A stretch of 64,000 bases of DNA, from positions 62,001-126,000 of the forward strand of contig NZ_JARACO010000005.1 of assembly GCF_028765575.1 (NCBI RefSeq), written 5' to 3'. This document shows positions 8,360 through 17,032 of the stretch, one piece after another. Each line of letters begins with the position of its first letter. Position 1 is the stretch's first letter. This DNA is from Aliivibrio sp. S3MY1 (GTDB lineage: Bacteria > Pseudomonadota > Gammaproteobacteria > Enterobacterales > Vibrionaceae). A model generated the notes under the pieces. It worked only from the letters and a program-made list of their open reading frames with translations. It was not told the DNA's origin and made no database searches. The position numbers and the translations under genes were made by a program.

Positions 8360-8642
8360 GGTTTGTAGGAAAAAATGGATTAAATATAGCTTTAGATAAA
8401 TTTACATTTATTGCTAATTAGTTGATCTATAAGTTTTATTTTATTATTTAATTTGATTAAGCATAAATTAAAATTAAAATTCGGTAGGTGCTATGGATTT
8501 TGTGAATCTATTCAGTAATGATGATTAAGAATTGGTTAACATATATGAGGTAAATACCTCGAAATAAGAATAAAAATATGTAGCCATGATTAACTATTAA
8601 TTTGAATAAAATTACCAATTGACCGATTGAGAGAGTCATTAA
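8360..8642 (+). promoter_or_regulatory. AT-rich leuO control region with a possible leader peptide and a palindrome
   Basis: This 283-base spacer is very AT-rich, as expected for H-NS/LeuO-type control. Three things stand out. TTAAAA direct repeats with a 6-base period lie at about 8466-8480. An 11-codon ORF, MDFVNLFSNDD (8493-8528), has AGG four bases before its ATG. A palindrome, GAGGTA-AA-TACCTC (8547-8560), follows it. ToxR activates leuO in V. cholerae; whether the AT repeats serve that role here is inference. Confidence 0.4.
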
Positions 8643-9623
8643 ATGAGTATGTCAGAATCTAGTCCTATTATGCCTTCACCTATAGCAAGTTCAGAGCAAG
8701 TGTTACGTAGTGTTGATTTAAATTTATTAACTGTTTTTGATGCCGTAATGCAGGAGCAAAACATTACTCGTGCAGCGCAAAATTTAGGGATGTCGCAACC
8801 TGCGGTAAGCAATGCGGTTTCTCGCTTGAAAGTGATGTTCAATGATGAATTATTTATTCGTCATGGAAGAGGTATTCAGCCAACTCAGAGAGCGCGTCAG
8901 TTGTTTGCTCCAATGCGACAAGCTCTGCAGTTAGTGAAGAACGAATTACCAAGCTCTACTTTTTCTCCGGAAACATCAGCAAGGCAATTTAAACTATCAA
9001 TTTGTAGTCCATCAGATATTCGTTTTGCACCACGCATCATGCGAGATATTCAACAAAAATCGCCATACATTAATCTGAAATTATCAGGTGAGCATGATCC
9101 AGAGATTGCTCAAAAATTGCGTTATCAAGAAGTCGATTTCGTTATTGATTATGTACGCTTTGATGAACCTGGCTATATGAGTACTGAGTTATTTACGGAT
9201 GAGCTTGTTGTCGTAACTTCAGTTAATCACCCTCGTATTCAAGGTTCTATTACTAAAGATCAATTGGCAAATGAAAAACATGCAGTGCCAGCTCGTCTTG
9301 AAAATACGAAAGGATTTGCTGATCATATTTATATGGATTCACTGTATGAGCAAGCGTATAAAGGCGCAAGTATTAGTAATATTTTGTATGTTGTTTCTCA
9401 ATCTGAATTGATTACCGTCGCGCCGAAATGGTTGGTGAATTCAATGCCTAATCGTGATCAACTTGCGATCCTTCCATTACCGATTGAATCAAAAAGCATC
9501 AGTGGGTATTTAAGTTGGCATGATTCATACCAAAAAGACAAAGGGCATATTTGGATGAGAGACCAACTAATGCTTATTTGTGGTGAAGAAGTTGTAGCTT
9601 CAAGTAAAGGTATGATGTTTTAG
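8643..9623 (+). CDS. leuO: LysR-type regulator LeuO
   Basis: LeuO is a global LysR-family regulator that antagonises H-NS and, in vibrios, links ToxR signals to stress and biofilm genes. The product is 326 residues. The N-terminal winged helix-turn-helix spans about 24-85 (VDLNLLTVFDAVMQEQNITRAA, then GMSQPAVSNAVSRL and FIRHGRGIQPT), and the effector domain follows. The unstructured Ser/Pro-rich leader before residue 24 is typical of LeuO. The gene stands alone between metL and the ilvIH region, with its own terminator. I assign LeuO rather than another LysR member from the whole-length resemblance and its place near branched-chain amino acid genes. An in-frame ATG two codons downstream is an alternative start. 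Confidence 0.82.
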   Translation: MSMSESSPIMPSPIASSEQVLRSVDLNLLTVFDAVMQEQNITRAAQNLGMSQPAVSNAVSRLKVMFNDELFIRHGRGIQPTQRARQLFAPMRQALQLVKNELPSSTFSPETSARQFKLSICSPSDIRFAPRIMRDIQQKSPYINLKLSGEHDPEIAQKLRYQEVDFVIDYVRFDEPGYMSTELFTDELVVVTSVNHPRIQGSITKDQLANEKHAVPARLENTKGFADHIYMDSLYEQAYKGASISNILYVVSQSELITVAPKWLVNSMPNRDQLAILPLPIESKSISGYLSWHDSYQKDKGHIWMRDQLMLICGEEVVASSKGMMF

Positions 9624-9647
9624 AGCCAGAATAAACGTAATAATGCC

Positions 9648-9675
9648 AAGGCAGCGAATTGACGCTGCCTTTTTT
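9648..9675 (+). terminator. Terminator of leuO
   Basis: AAGGCAGCG and CGCTGCCTT form a 9-bp perfect stem around AATTGA, followed by T's. Confidence 0.92.
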
Positions 9676-9863
9676 GTGGGTAGTTGTACGATATAAACAA
9701 AATGTATATTTTAAATAATCAATTTGTTAATAGAGCAGGCGGAAATGGGTTTTACACAACAATACTTACATTTTATACAGAGAAATAGTTGCCTTTTTTA
9801 CTGCCACTTGTACACTTTGTGCAGATTATAGCTTACAAGTGTAAGCCTAAAGGTGAATTCGAG

Positions 9864-11711
9864 ATGACTATTCAAAACCTACATATTGTAAAAGAGATCC
9901 GCAAACATATCGCAAATAAACCCAATGTAACTGCATTACGTGAACGTAAATGTGGTGCTTGGAGTGACACTCAGTGCGCAGCATGGAGTGACATTACCTG
10001 GGGTGAATTTGGAGAGCAGATGGATACGCTATCATTAGCGCTATTAGCTATTGGGTTAAATGTGCAAGAAAAGGTGGGTATATTCTCAAATAACATGCCT
10101 CGCTGGACAATCGCCGATTTTGCTACTATGCAATTGCGTTCAGTTCCTGTGCCTATCTATCCAACCAATACGCCAAAGCAAGCTGCTTATATTCTTAATG
10201 ATGCTGATATTCGTATTTTATTTGTTGGTGAGCAGGCGCAGTACAATGCTGCTGTGGTTATTTTTGATCAATGCCCTCAGCTGACTCATATTGTGGCATT
10301 AAGTGATGATATTGACTTAAATGATCACCAAGCGGGTATCTCTTGGAATGATTTCATTGCTAAAGCCGATGACATGCACAAAGGTGAGTTGCAAGCTCGT
10401 CTGGATAGTGCAGAAATGGACGACCTACTCACGTTGATTTATACCTCTGGTACAACGGGAGAGCCAAAAGGCGTCATGTTAGATTATCTTAATGTTGGCT
10501 CGCAGGTAGAGGGGCACAACACTAATTTAGCATTAACAGAAAAAGACGTGTCATTGTGTTTTTTACCGTTATCGCACGTATTTGAACGCGCATGGACCTT
10601 TTATGTCTTGTATAAAGGGGCGACAAACTGCTACCTACCAAATACAAACCTAATTAAAGAAGCGCTAACCGAAGTAAAACCAACGGTGATGTGTGCCGTA
10701 CCTCGTTTCTATGAAAAGATTTTCTCTACCGTACATGAAAAAGTATCTCGTGCTCCTGCGCATCGTAAAGTGATGTTTACTTGGGCGGTAAACATGGGGG
10801 CAAAAATGTCAGCATGTCACCAAGAGCAGCGTGCTCCATCGTGGTTACTTAAACAGTCACACAAAGTGGCAGATAAATTAGTGCTGTCAAAGCTTCGAAT
10901 GATCCTAGGTGGTAATATTAATTTTATGCCATGTGGTGGTGCCAAACTTGATGTGACTATTGGGCGATTTTTCCATGCCTTAGGTGTTAATGTAAAATTA
11001 GGTTATGGCATGACAGAAACCACAGCAACGATCTCATGCTGGGAAGATGGTAAATTCCATCCGGACTCTATTGGCACATTAATGCCAGGTGCTGAAGTTA
11101 AGATTGGTGAAAGCAGCGAAATCCTTGTACGTGGTCCAATGGTTATGAAAGGCTACTACAATAAACCAGAAGAAACGGCATTGAGCTTTACAGAAGATGG
11201 TTTCTTAAAAACAGGTGATGCGGGTGAGTTTGATGCAGAAGGTAACTTATATATAACCGACCGCATTAAAGAGTTAATGAAAACCTCTGGTGGTAAATAC
11301 ATCGCTCCACAAGTCATTGAAGGCGCTATCGGTAAAGACCATTTTATTGAGCAAATTGCTGTTATTGCAGATACTAGAAAATTCGTATCGGCACTTATCG
11401 TACCTTGTTACGATGCACTAGAAGAGTACGCGAAAGAGTTGAACATTGCTTATCATGACCGTATGGAGCTGGTGAAAAACAGCGAAATCGTTGAGATGCT
11501 TGAGAAGCGTGTCGCGAATCTACAAAAAGAGCTCGCTCGTTTTGAACAAGTTAAAAAATTCACTTTACTGTCTAAAGAATTTTCGATGGATAAAGGCGAA
11601 TTAACCCCAACACAAAAATTACGTCGTAAAGTGATCAATGAGCGTTATCAAGACGAGATTGAAGAGATGTATGACGATAAAAAAGAAACAAAAGAGAAAA
11701 AAGAGAAATAA
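9864..11711 (+). CDS. Long-chain acyl-CoA synthetase, FadD15-like (AMP-forming)
   Basis: This enzyme activates fatty acids with ATP and CoA. I choose ATG 9864 (615 residues) because AAAGGTGAATTCGAG supplies a ribosome site; the frame is open 75 bases further up but without one. The AMP-binding core motif [11 protein letters not shown] is at about 193-203, followed by [15 protein letters not shown], the KTGD hinge region and a lysine-rich tail ([10 protein letters not shown]). The closest architecture is the vibrio FadD15 type, about 600 residues, distinct from the classical E. coli FadD. Residues about 32-47 contain an 8-residue near-duplication (AWSDTQCA / AWSDITWG). The gene is monocistronic. 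Confidence 0.88.
   Translation: MTIQNLHIVKEIRKHIANKPNVTALRERKCGAWSDTQCAAWSDITWGEFGEQMDTLSLALLAIGLNVQEKVGIFSNNMPRWTIADFATMQLRSVPVPIYPTNTPKQAAYILNDADIRILFVGEQAQYNAAVVIFDQCPQLTHIVALSDDIDLNDHQAGISWNDFIAKADDMHKGELQARLDSAEMDDLLTLIYTSGTTGEPKGVMLDYLNVGSQVEGHNTNLALTEKDVSLCFLPLSHVFERAWTFYVLYKGATNCYLPNTNLIKEALTEVKPTVMCAVPRFYEKIFSTVHEKVSRAPAHRKVMFTWAVNMGAKMSACHQEQRAPSWLLKQSHKVADKLVLSKLRMILGGNINFMPCGGAKLDVTIGRFFHALGVNVKLGYGMTETTATISCWEDGKFHPDSIGTLMPGAEVKIGESSEILVRGPMVMKGYYNKPEETALSFTEDGFLKTGDAGEFDAEGNLYITDRIKELMKTSGGKYIAPQVIEGAIGKDHFIEQIAVIADTRKFVSALIVPCYDALEEYAKELNIAYHDRMELVKNSEIVEMLEKRVANLQKELARFEQVKKFTLLSKEFSMDKGELTPTQKLRRKVINERYQDEIEEMYDDKKETKEKKEK
9957..10004 (+). repeat. 24-bp imperfect tandem duplication inside the acyl-CoA synthetase gene
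   Basis: Units 9957-9980 and 9981-10004 both begin GC(T/A)TGGAGTGACA and encode AWSDTQCA and AWSDITWG. The length is a multiple of three, so the frame is kept. Confidence 0.6.
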
Positions 11712-11741
11712 TCATACGTTTCTATCTTTTTAAATAAGCAG

Positions 11742-11772
11742 AAAACCAGTCTTTATATAGGCTGGTTTTTTT
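11742..11772 (+). terminator. Terminator of the FadD15-like gene
   Basis: AAACCAG and CTGGTTT form the stem around a weak AT centre, followed by T's. Confidence 0.85.
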
Positions 11773-12139
11773 ATGCCTTTAAAGTGAGATCTAAAGCACC
11801 TAATTATGTTCTGGGTAACAATTTATTATCTTTTATTATTTGCCTAATATTAGCTGTTAATCCTTTATTTGTGATTCGAAATGAGAGTAAATCACTGCTT
11901 CATCTTTTAAAATTGAACGTATTATCGGTTTCAATAAATGACCTCTAGACCAAGGTGCTAATAAAAGGTTAAGGTTGTTTCTTAATGTTGATTTTTGTTA
12001 CTAATAATAATCAATATCTACATAGGATTTTAATCTGATTAATGTCGGTTTAGGCTAAAAATAAGCCCTAACTATGTAAACCACTAATTTAGCGATAATT
12101 CATTTCGTTAATTTAAGGGTTTTATGTCTGGAGATAAAT
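11773..12139 (+). promoter_or_regulatory. Long AT-rich upstream region of ilvIH
   Basis: There is no supportable gene in this 367-base stretch. Long AT-rich upstream DNA is the rule for ilvIH in enterics, where Lrp binds several sites, and the same use is likely here. Small dyads are visible, for example GTGATT...AATCAC near 11871-11895 and TAGGCT...AAGCCCTA near 12050-12070. I cannot assign a factor to them. Confidence 0.35.
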
Positions 12140-13861
12140 ATGGAAATGTTATCTGGCGCAGAGATGATTGTACAATCTCTGATTGATGAAGGTGTTGAAC
12201 ACATATTTGGCTACCCTGGTGGCTCTGTGTTGGATATTTATGATGCACTACACATGAAAGCTGATGATATTCAGCATGTGCTAGTGAGGCATGAACAAGC
12301 GGCAACACATATGGCTGATGGATTTGCTCGAGCAACAGGTAAACCCGGTGTGGTTCTTGTTTGTTCAGGCCCTGGAGCTACAAATACAATTACTGGAATA
12401 GCAACCGCCTATATGGATTCTATCCCGATGATTGTGCTTTCTGGAAATGTCCCAAACAACATGATAGGCACTGATGCCTTTCAAGAATGTGATATGGTAG
12501 GTGTTTCTCGCCCGATAGTTAAACATAGCTTTTTAGTTAGAAAAGCCGAAGACATTCCTGAAATTATAAAAAAAGCATTTTATATCGCTTCTACAGGTCG
12601 TCCTGGACCTGTTGTTATTGATATCCCAAAGGATGTCATGAGCCCGGCGTTTAAATTCCCTTATCAATATCCTACGTCAATGTCATTGCGATCGTATAAT
12701 CCAACGACAACAGGGCATAAAGGTCAGATTAAAAAAGGCCTTAAAACTCTTTTGGCTGCAAAAAAACCAGTGCTTTATATTGGTGGTGGCGCTGTTATCT
12801 CATCAGCCGAGCAACACGTTATTAAATTAGCTGAATCACTTAATTTACCGGTAGTCAGTACGCTTATGGGCTTAGGTGCTTTTCCTGGTACTCATAAAAA
12901 TGCATTAGGTATGTTAGGGATGCATGGTACTTATGAAGCTAATATGGCGATGCATAATGCCGATCTTATTTTTGGTGTTGGGGTGCGTTTTGATGATCGT
13001 ACCACCAATAATTTAGAAAAATATTGTCCAGATGCGACCATCATGCATATTGATATTGACCCATCATCAATATCTAAAAATGTACGAGTTGATGTACCTA
13101 TTGTGGGCTCTGCAGAAGTAGTACTAGAATCAATGCTTAAGTTGCTTTCTGATCAAGATGATCGCAATGATGAAGTGGCTTTAGATGCATGGTGGAAAGA
13201 TATTTCAGTGTGGCAGGATCGTAAGTGTCTATCTTATGATACATCTCCAGATCGAATTAAACCTCAGCAAGTAATTGAAACTCTTCATCGACTAACCAAT
13301 GGTGATGCTTATGTTGCCTCTGATGTAGGTCAGCACCAAATGTTTGCGGCATTGTATTATCCGTTTAATAAACCGCGACGTTGGATCAACTCTGGTGGTC
13401 TTGGCACCATGGGCTTTGGTTTTCCAGCAGCACTTGGGGTGAAGTTTACTCACCCTGATGAGGTTGTTGTTTGTATTACAGGTGATGGCAGTATTCAAAT
13501 GAATATTCAAGAGCTATCAACCGCTCTACAATATGATATCCCCGTTAAAATTATCAATCTGAATAACCGTTTTTTAGGAATGGTTAAGCAGTGGCAAGAT
13601 ATTATTTATCAAGGTCGCCACTCTAATTCCTATATGACGTCAGTGCCTGATTTTGCGGCGATTGCAGAAGCTTATGGGCATGTAGGTATTCGGATTAATC
13701 ACCCTGATGAATTAGAGGCTGGATTAGAAAAAGCCCTATCATTAACAGACCGTTTGGTTTTTGTTGATATTAATGTTGATGAAACAGAGCACGTTTACCC
13801 TATGCAGATCAAAGGGGAAGCAATGGATAAAATGTGGTTAAGTAAAACGGAGAGAACCTAA
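12140..13861 (+). CDS. ilvI: Acetolactate synthase III, large catalytic subunit
   Basis: IlvI makes acetolactate or acetohydroxybutyrate, the first common step to valine, leucine and isoleucine. The 573 residues (E. coli 574) begin [18 protein letters not shown]. An [18 protein letters not shown] segment carries the conserved glutamate (E52) that activates thiamine diphosphate. The ThDP/Mg motif GDGSIQMN...NLNN lies at about 448-475, and the C-terminus is MWLSKTERT as in E. coli. The stop codon overlaps the ilvH start by one base (TAATG). Confidence 0.97.
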   Translation: MEMLSGAEMIVQSLIDEGVEHIFGYPGGSVLDIYDALHMKADDIQHVLVRHEQAATHMADGFARATGKPGVVLVCSGPGATNTITGIATAYMDSIPMIVLSGNVPNNMIGTDAFQECDMVGVSRPIVKHSFLVRKAEDIPEIIKKAFYIASTGRPGPVVIDIPKDVMSPAFKFPYQYPTSMSLRSYNPTTTGHKGQIKKGLKTLLAAKKPVLYIGGGAVISSAEQHVIKLAESLNLPVVSTLMGLGAFPGTHKNALGMLGMHGTYEANMAMHNADLIFGVGVRFDDRTTNNLEKYCPDATIMHIDIDPSSISKNVRVDVPIVGSAEVVLESMLKLLSDQDDRNDEVALDAWWKDISVWQDRKCLSYDTSPDRIKPQQVIETLHRLTNGDAYVASDVGQHQMFAALYYPFNKPRRWINSGGLGTMGFGFPAALGVKFTHPDEVVVCITGDGSIQMNIQELSTALQYDIPVKIINLNNRFLGMVKQWQDIIYQGRHSNSYMTSVPDFAAIAEAYGHVGIRINHPDELEAGLEKALSLTDRLVFVDINVDETEHVYPMQIKGEAMDKMWLSKTERT

Positions 13862-14355
13862 TGAGACATATTATTTCACTATTACTAGAGAATGAATCAG
13901 GGTCATTATCTCGTGTGGTTGGCTTGTTTTCTCAACGTGGTTACAACATTGAATCACTAACGGTATCACCAACAGAAGATCCAACGCTTTCTCGTTTAAA
14001 TATTACAACGGCGAGTGATGCGATGGAGCTTGAGCAGATCCAGAAGCAGTTACATAAATTAATTGATGTCATTAAAGTTCAAGAAGTGACTGAGACAGAA
14101 CATGTTGAACGTGAATTGCTATTGATTAAAGTGAAAGCAAGTGGCTTTGCAAGAGCAGAAGTTAAACGTACGGCTGATATTTTTAGAGGTCAGATCGTTG
14201 ATGTAACAAGCTCATTATATACGATTCAATTAGCAGGTACTTCTGAAAAACTTGACGCGTTTATTACAGCGGTAGCAGAAGTGACTGAAGTCGTTGAGGT
14301 AGCAAGAAGCGGTGTCGTAGGCATTGCTCGTGGAGAAAAGGCGTTAAAAGTATAA
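13861..14355 (+). CDS. ilvH: Acetolactate synthase III, small regulatory subunit
   Basis: IlvH binds IlvI, raises its activity and confers valine feedback inhibition. The 164-residue protein opens with an ACT domain (HIISLLLENESGSLSRVVGLF...RGYNIESLTVSP), and the C-terminal domain continues to ARGEKALKV. Length and ends match E. coli IlvH (163). It is translationally coupled to ilvI. Confidence 0.97.
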   Translation: MRHIISLLLENESGSLSRVVGLFSQRGYNIESLTVSPTEDPTLSRLNITTASDAMELEQIQKQLHKLIDVIKVQEVTETEHVERELLLIKVKASGFARAEVKRTADIFRGQIVDVTSSLYTIQLAGTSEKLDAFITAVAEVTEVVEVARSGVVGIARGEKALKV

Positions 14356-14391
14356 CTTGCTTATTACTTGTAGCTTTTTAATCTTAACTAT

Positions 14392-14419
14392 AAAGCCTTC
14401 CTTGTGAGGGTTTTATTTT
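14392..14419 (+). terminator. Probable terminator of ilvIH
   Basis: AAAGCCTTC and GAGGGTTTT form a 9-bp stem with two G-U pairs around CTTGT, followed by ATTTTG. Confidence 0.6.
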
Positions 14420-14435
14420 GTCTGGATAATGGTTA

Positions 14436-14464
14436 TTAGACTAAAGTCTAACCTTGTCTATACT
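14436..14464 (+). promoter_or_regulatory. Candidate promoter of the 43-residue membrane ORF
   Basis: TTAGAC (14436-14441) and TATACT (14459-14464) are separated by exactly 17 bases. The -35 lies inside a dyad TTAGAC-TAAA-GTCTAA. A second dyad, ACTTATG (14462-14468) and CATAAGT (14479-14485), straddles the -10 and predicted start. Both are possible operator sites. Confidence 0.5.
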
Positions 14465-14549
14465 TATGGCTACAGATACATAAGTCTATAGAGAGCATTA
14501 CTCAGGCAGTAGGGTGATGGGAAAGGACTGAAAATGATGTGAGGTTGAT

Positions 14550-14681
14550 ATGTTTACTGATTTTTTAGTAAGGCTCACCGTAGGCAGTTTAGCCATTTTA
14601 GGTTTCAAACTAAGCGCAATTTATTTTTTATTAATGGTATTGTTGATAAGTACTCATAATAAAGAGTTTTTTGGATGGTAA
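14550..14681 (+). CDS. Putative 43-residue single-pass membrane microprotein
   Basis: The ORF starts ATG with GAGG five bases upstream and ends just before a bidirectional terminator. The product starts MFTDFLVRLTVGSLAILGFK, continues with a strongly hydrophobic stretch (SAIYFLLMVLLI), and ends THNKEFFGW. One or two membrane passes are likely. I recognise no family. The promoter, ribosome site and terminator around it argue for a real gene. It could instead be the incidental coding part of a small RNA. Confidence 0.45.
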   Translation: MFTDFLVRLTVGSLAILGFKLSAIYFLLMVLLISTHNKEFFGW

Positions 14682-14691
14682 TCTGCCATAA

Positions 14692-14716
14692 AAAAAGAGG
14701 GCTAAGCCCTCTTTTT
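14692..14716. terminator. Bidirectional terminator between the microprotein ORF and pykF
   Basis: AAAAAGAGGGC, TAA loop, GCCCTCTTTTT: an 11-bp perfect stem with A and T flanks, located between convergent units. Confidence 0.9.
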
Positions 14717-14742
14717 ATTAATTAGCTATACTCGTTTATGAA

Positions 14743-16155
14743 TTATAGAACGTGTACAGATGCTGTGTTTGTTGTGCCTGATGGAACTAGAGCACCAGAA
14801 ACCATAACAACGATATCGCCTTTCGCGCCAATACCAGACTCAAGAGCTAGCTCTTTACCGCGTAGGTAGAATGCGTCAGTGCTGTCGATAGCATCAACAA
14901 CCATTGGAGTAACACCTTTAGAAAGACAAAGCTGTGCAGCAGTCTTAGTATTAGTCGTTACAGCGATGATTTTAGCTGTTGGGAAGTACTTACGAATAGA
15001 ACGAGCAGATTTACCAGCTTCAGTTGCTACAACGATTACAGGAGCGTTTAGTTTCTCAGCTGTATCAACAGCGCCTTTACATACCGCTTCAGTGATACGT
15101 AGACGTGGGCTGTCTAGACGAGAACCTAGCTCTGCTTTAAGAGCTCTATCTGTACGAGCACAGATTTGAGCCATGATAGTTACCGCTTCAACAGGGTATT
15201 TACCTTTAGCAGATTCACCAGAAAGCATTACTGCATCAGTACCATCCATGATTGCGTTAGCAACATCACCCGCTTCTGCGCGTGTTGGACGTGGGTTTTT
15301 GATCATAGAATCAAGCATTTGAGTTGCAGTGATTACAACTTTACGTGCACGGTTACATTTCTCGATCATCATCTTCTGAGCAAAGATTACTTCTTCAACT
15401 GGGATTTCAACACCAAGATCGCCACGAGCAACCATGATACCGTCAGAAGCTTCTAGGATTGAATCGAAGTTATCAACACCTTCTTGGTTTTCAATCTTAG
15501 AGATGATTTGAATGTTCTCGCCGCCATTAGCAACAAGTAGTTCACGGATTTCTTTAACATCTTCTTCTTTACGGATGAAAGAAGCAGCAACGAAATCAAC
15601 GCCTTGCTCACAACCAAATTTAAGGTCAGCTTTATCTTTTTCAGAAAGAGCTGGAAGCTTAACTGAAACGCCAGGAAGGTTAACACCTTTGTTTTCGCCT
15701 AGGTCACCGTTATTAAGAACTTTACACTTAACTTCAGTTTCAGTTGTTGCAACAACTTCCATTTCGATTAGACCATCATCAACAAGGATAGTGTTACCTG
15801 CTTCAAGATCTTTAGCAAAACCTGGGTAAGTAACAGCAACAATGTCTTTGTTACCAACAACTGAAATATCAGTTGTGAATGTGAAGTCTTGACCAGCAAC
15901 TAGAGCAACGTCATCGCCGTTTTCTAGTTTGATAGTACGGATTTCAGGACCCTTAGTATCAAGAAGGATAGCAAGTTGCTTATCTGTGTTCTTCATTACT
16001 TGACGAAGATTATCGATACGGTTGCCGTGCTCTGCGAAATCGCCGTGTGAGAAGTTAAGGCGCATTACGTTCATGCCAGCATTTGCAAGTTCAGTTAGTT
16101 TTTCTACTGACTCAGTTTTTGGGCCAATCGTACAAACGATTTTGGTCTTTTTCAT
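14743..16155 (-). CDS. pykF: Pyruvate kinase I
   Basis: PykF converts phosphoenolpyruvate and ADP to pyruvate and ATP, the last glycolytic step, usually activated by fructose-1,6-bisphosphate. It has 470 residues, the same as E. coli PykF. It starts [16 protein letters not shown]. It also contains the MRLNFSHG block, the catalytic-lysine and metal region [15 protein letters not shown], the [12 protein letters not shown] motif and ATQMLDSM. The C-terminal effector domain ends [10 protein letters not shown] malic enzyme relic elsewhere in the window would feed the same pyruvate pool. Confidence 0.97.
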   Translation of the reverse strand: MKKTKIVCTIGPKTESVEKLTELANAGMNVMRLNFSHGDFAEHGNRIDNLRQVMKNTDKQLAILLDTKGPEIRTIKLENGDDVALVAGQDFTFTTDISVVGNKDIVAVTYPGFAKDLEAGNTILVDDGLIEMEVVATTETEVKCKVLNNGDLGENKGVNLPGVSVKLPALSEKDKADLKFGCEQGVDFVAASFIRKEEDVKEIRELLVANGGENIQIISKIENQEGVDNFDSILEASDGIMVARGDLGVEIPVEEVIFAQKMMIEKCNRARKVVITATQMLDSMIKNPRPTRAEAGDVANAIMDGTDAVMLSGESAKGKYPVEAVTIMAQICARTDRALKAELGSRLDSPRLRITEAVCKGAVDTAEKLNAPVIVVATEAGKSARSIRKYFPTAKIIAVTTNTKTAAQLCLSKGVTPMVVDAIDSTDAFYLRGKELALESGIGAKGDIVVMVSGALVPSGTTNTASVHVL

Positions 16156-16514
16156 GTGAGAAATCTCTCCAGATGAGTATATTTAAAATGATAAACGCAG
16201 TAATGCTCAGCCTAAATGGGATGAAGTGTTGAAATATAACAACAGTTTATCTTCAAAATCTTTATGGCTAAGCATATAAATTTATTAATTACCTGTAGTT
16301 TAGACTGAAAAGTGTAATGGATTATTGATTCAGGTAAACAATTTGCACTTTAATTACAATATTAAAAACAAATTTACATTACTCAACATCGTTTCAGTCG
16401 GATCTTTTTGTAAGTTTCTATCGCTTTTGGTGGCAAATTCTAACAGTAAAACTAATGAAGATCACTTTCTTGTTGTGATGATATTTATTAAATGTTTATT
16501 TTGTTACTCGAAAT
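16156..16514 (-). promoter_or_regulatory. pykF upstream region, no other gene supported
   Basis: This 359-base AT-rich stretch should carry the pykF promoter and a long leader. An open frame at 16325-16516 (plus) begins TTG, has no ribosome site and unremarkable composition, and I do not consider it a gene. No clear Cra site is visible. Confidence 0.4.
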
Positions 16515-16538
16515 AAAAAAGGCACTTAAAGTGCCTTT
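16515..16538 (-). terminator. Terminator of the DUF4870-like gene
   Basis: AAAGGCACTT and AAGTGCCTTT form a stem that, in the minus direction, is followed by a T-rich run. Confidence 0.85.
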
Positions 16539-16541
16539 ATA

Positions 16542-16943
16542 TTATTGATTTTCAATTGCTTGATATGCTTTAAGTTTTTGCATTCCTTTGGCCAGTTTTA
16601 TAAACCAGGTACCAATAGCAAGTAATGAAATGACAGCGCCGATAACCGGTATAGCGGAATAGATTTTATCAAGTATAGAGCTGTGGACCCAATACTCTAG
16701 GCCTGCAACCATGCCGCTCATCGTTGCGGCGGTAACAGCCAAAACAACGAAAAAAGTAAGAAAGAGAAAGAAACTTTTTATGATCGCATAGTAGTGGCTA
16801 TCGACTACTTCATCATTTGTGCCTTTATTCATCTGATAACCTGCAAAAATAATGGCTATGATGCCCGATACCATTAAGGTTAAAGGGGTAAGTAGGCTAG
16901 CAATATAGGCAAACCAAATGCCTTTATTTGTTTTGTTTGACAT
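16542..16943 (-). CDS. Small multi-pass membrane protein, DUF4870-like
   Basis: The 133-residue product has three or four hydrophobic segments: about 9-34 (IWFAYIASLLTPLTLMVSGI), 52-80 (IIKSFFLFLTFFVVLAVTAA) and 92-112 (IYSAIPVIGAVISLLAIG). A conserved-looking DSHYYAIIKSF sits before the second segment. The layout resembles DUF4870/Tic20-like proteins with their H-Y-x-x-I-K/R signature, whose function is unknown. It has its own terminator and is separated from the upstream ligase by about 90 bases, so an operon with it is possible. I claim no function. Confidence 0.75.
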   Translation of the reverse strand: MSNKTNKGIWFAYIASLLTPLTLMVSGIIAIIFAGYQMNKGTNDEVVDSHYYAIIKSFFLFLTFFVVLAVTAATMSGMVAGLEYWVHSSILDKIYSAIPVIGAVISLLAIGTWFIKLAKGMQKLKAYQAIENQ

Positions 16944-17032
16944 AGTAGGTATCCATCAGGGAGTGATACATAAGTATATACCTATTTTTTATATGGGAAT
17001 ATACCTGCAATTATAGAAGGTAGACTCTACCT

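Noticed and set aside
9789-9863. Upstream 25-codon extension of the FadD15-like protein
   Set aside because: The extension lacks a ribosome site and family resemblance; the ATG at 9864 has AAAGG in place.
11804-11845. Short ORF MFWVTIYYLLLFA as an ilvIH leader peptide
   Set aside because: It has three consecutive Leu codons, but it has no ribosome site, lies over 290 bases from ilvI, and no terminator/antiterminator pair follows.
16320-16340. Cra/FruR site at pykF
   Set aside because: Only a half-site-like TGATTCAGG is present; the second half does not match.
16325-16516. 63-codon plus-strand frame upstream of pykF
   Set aside because: It has a TTG start without a ribosome site, a composition typical of AT-rich noncoding DNA, and runs into the next gene's terminator.
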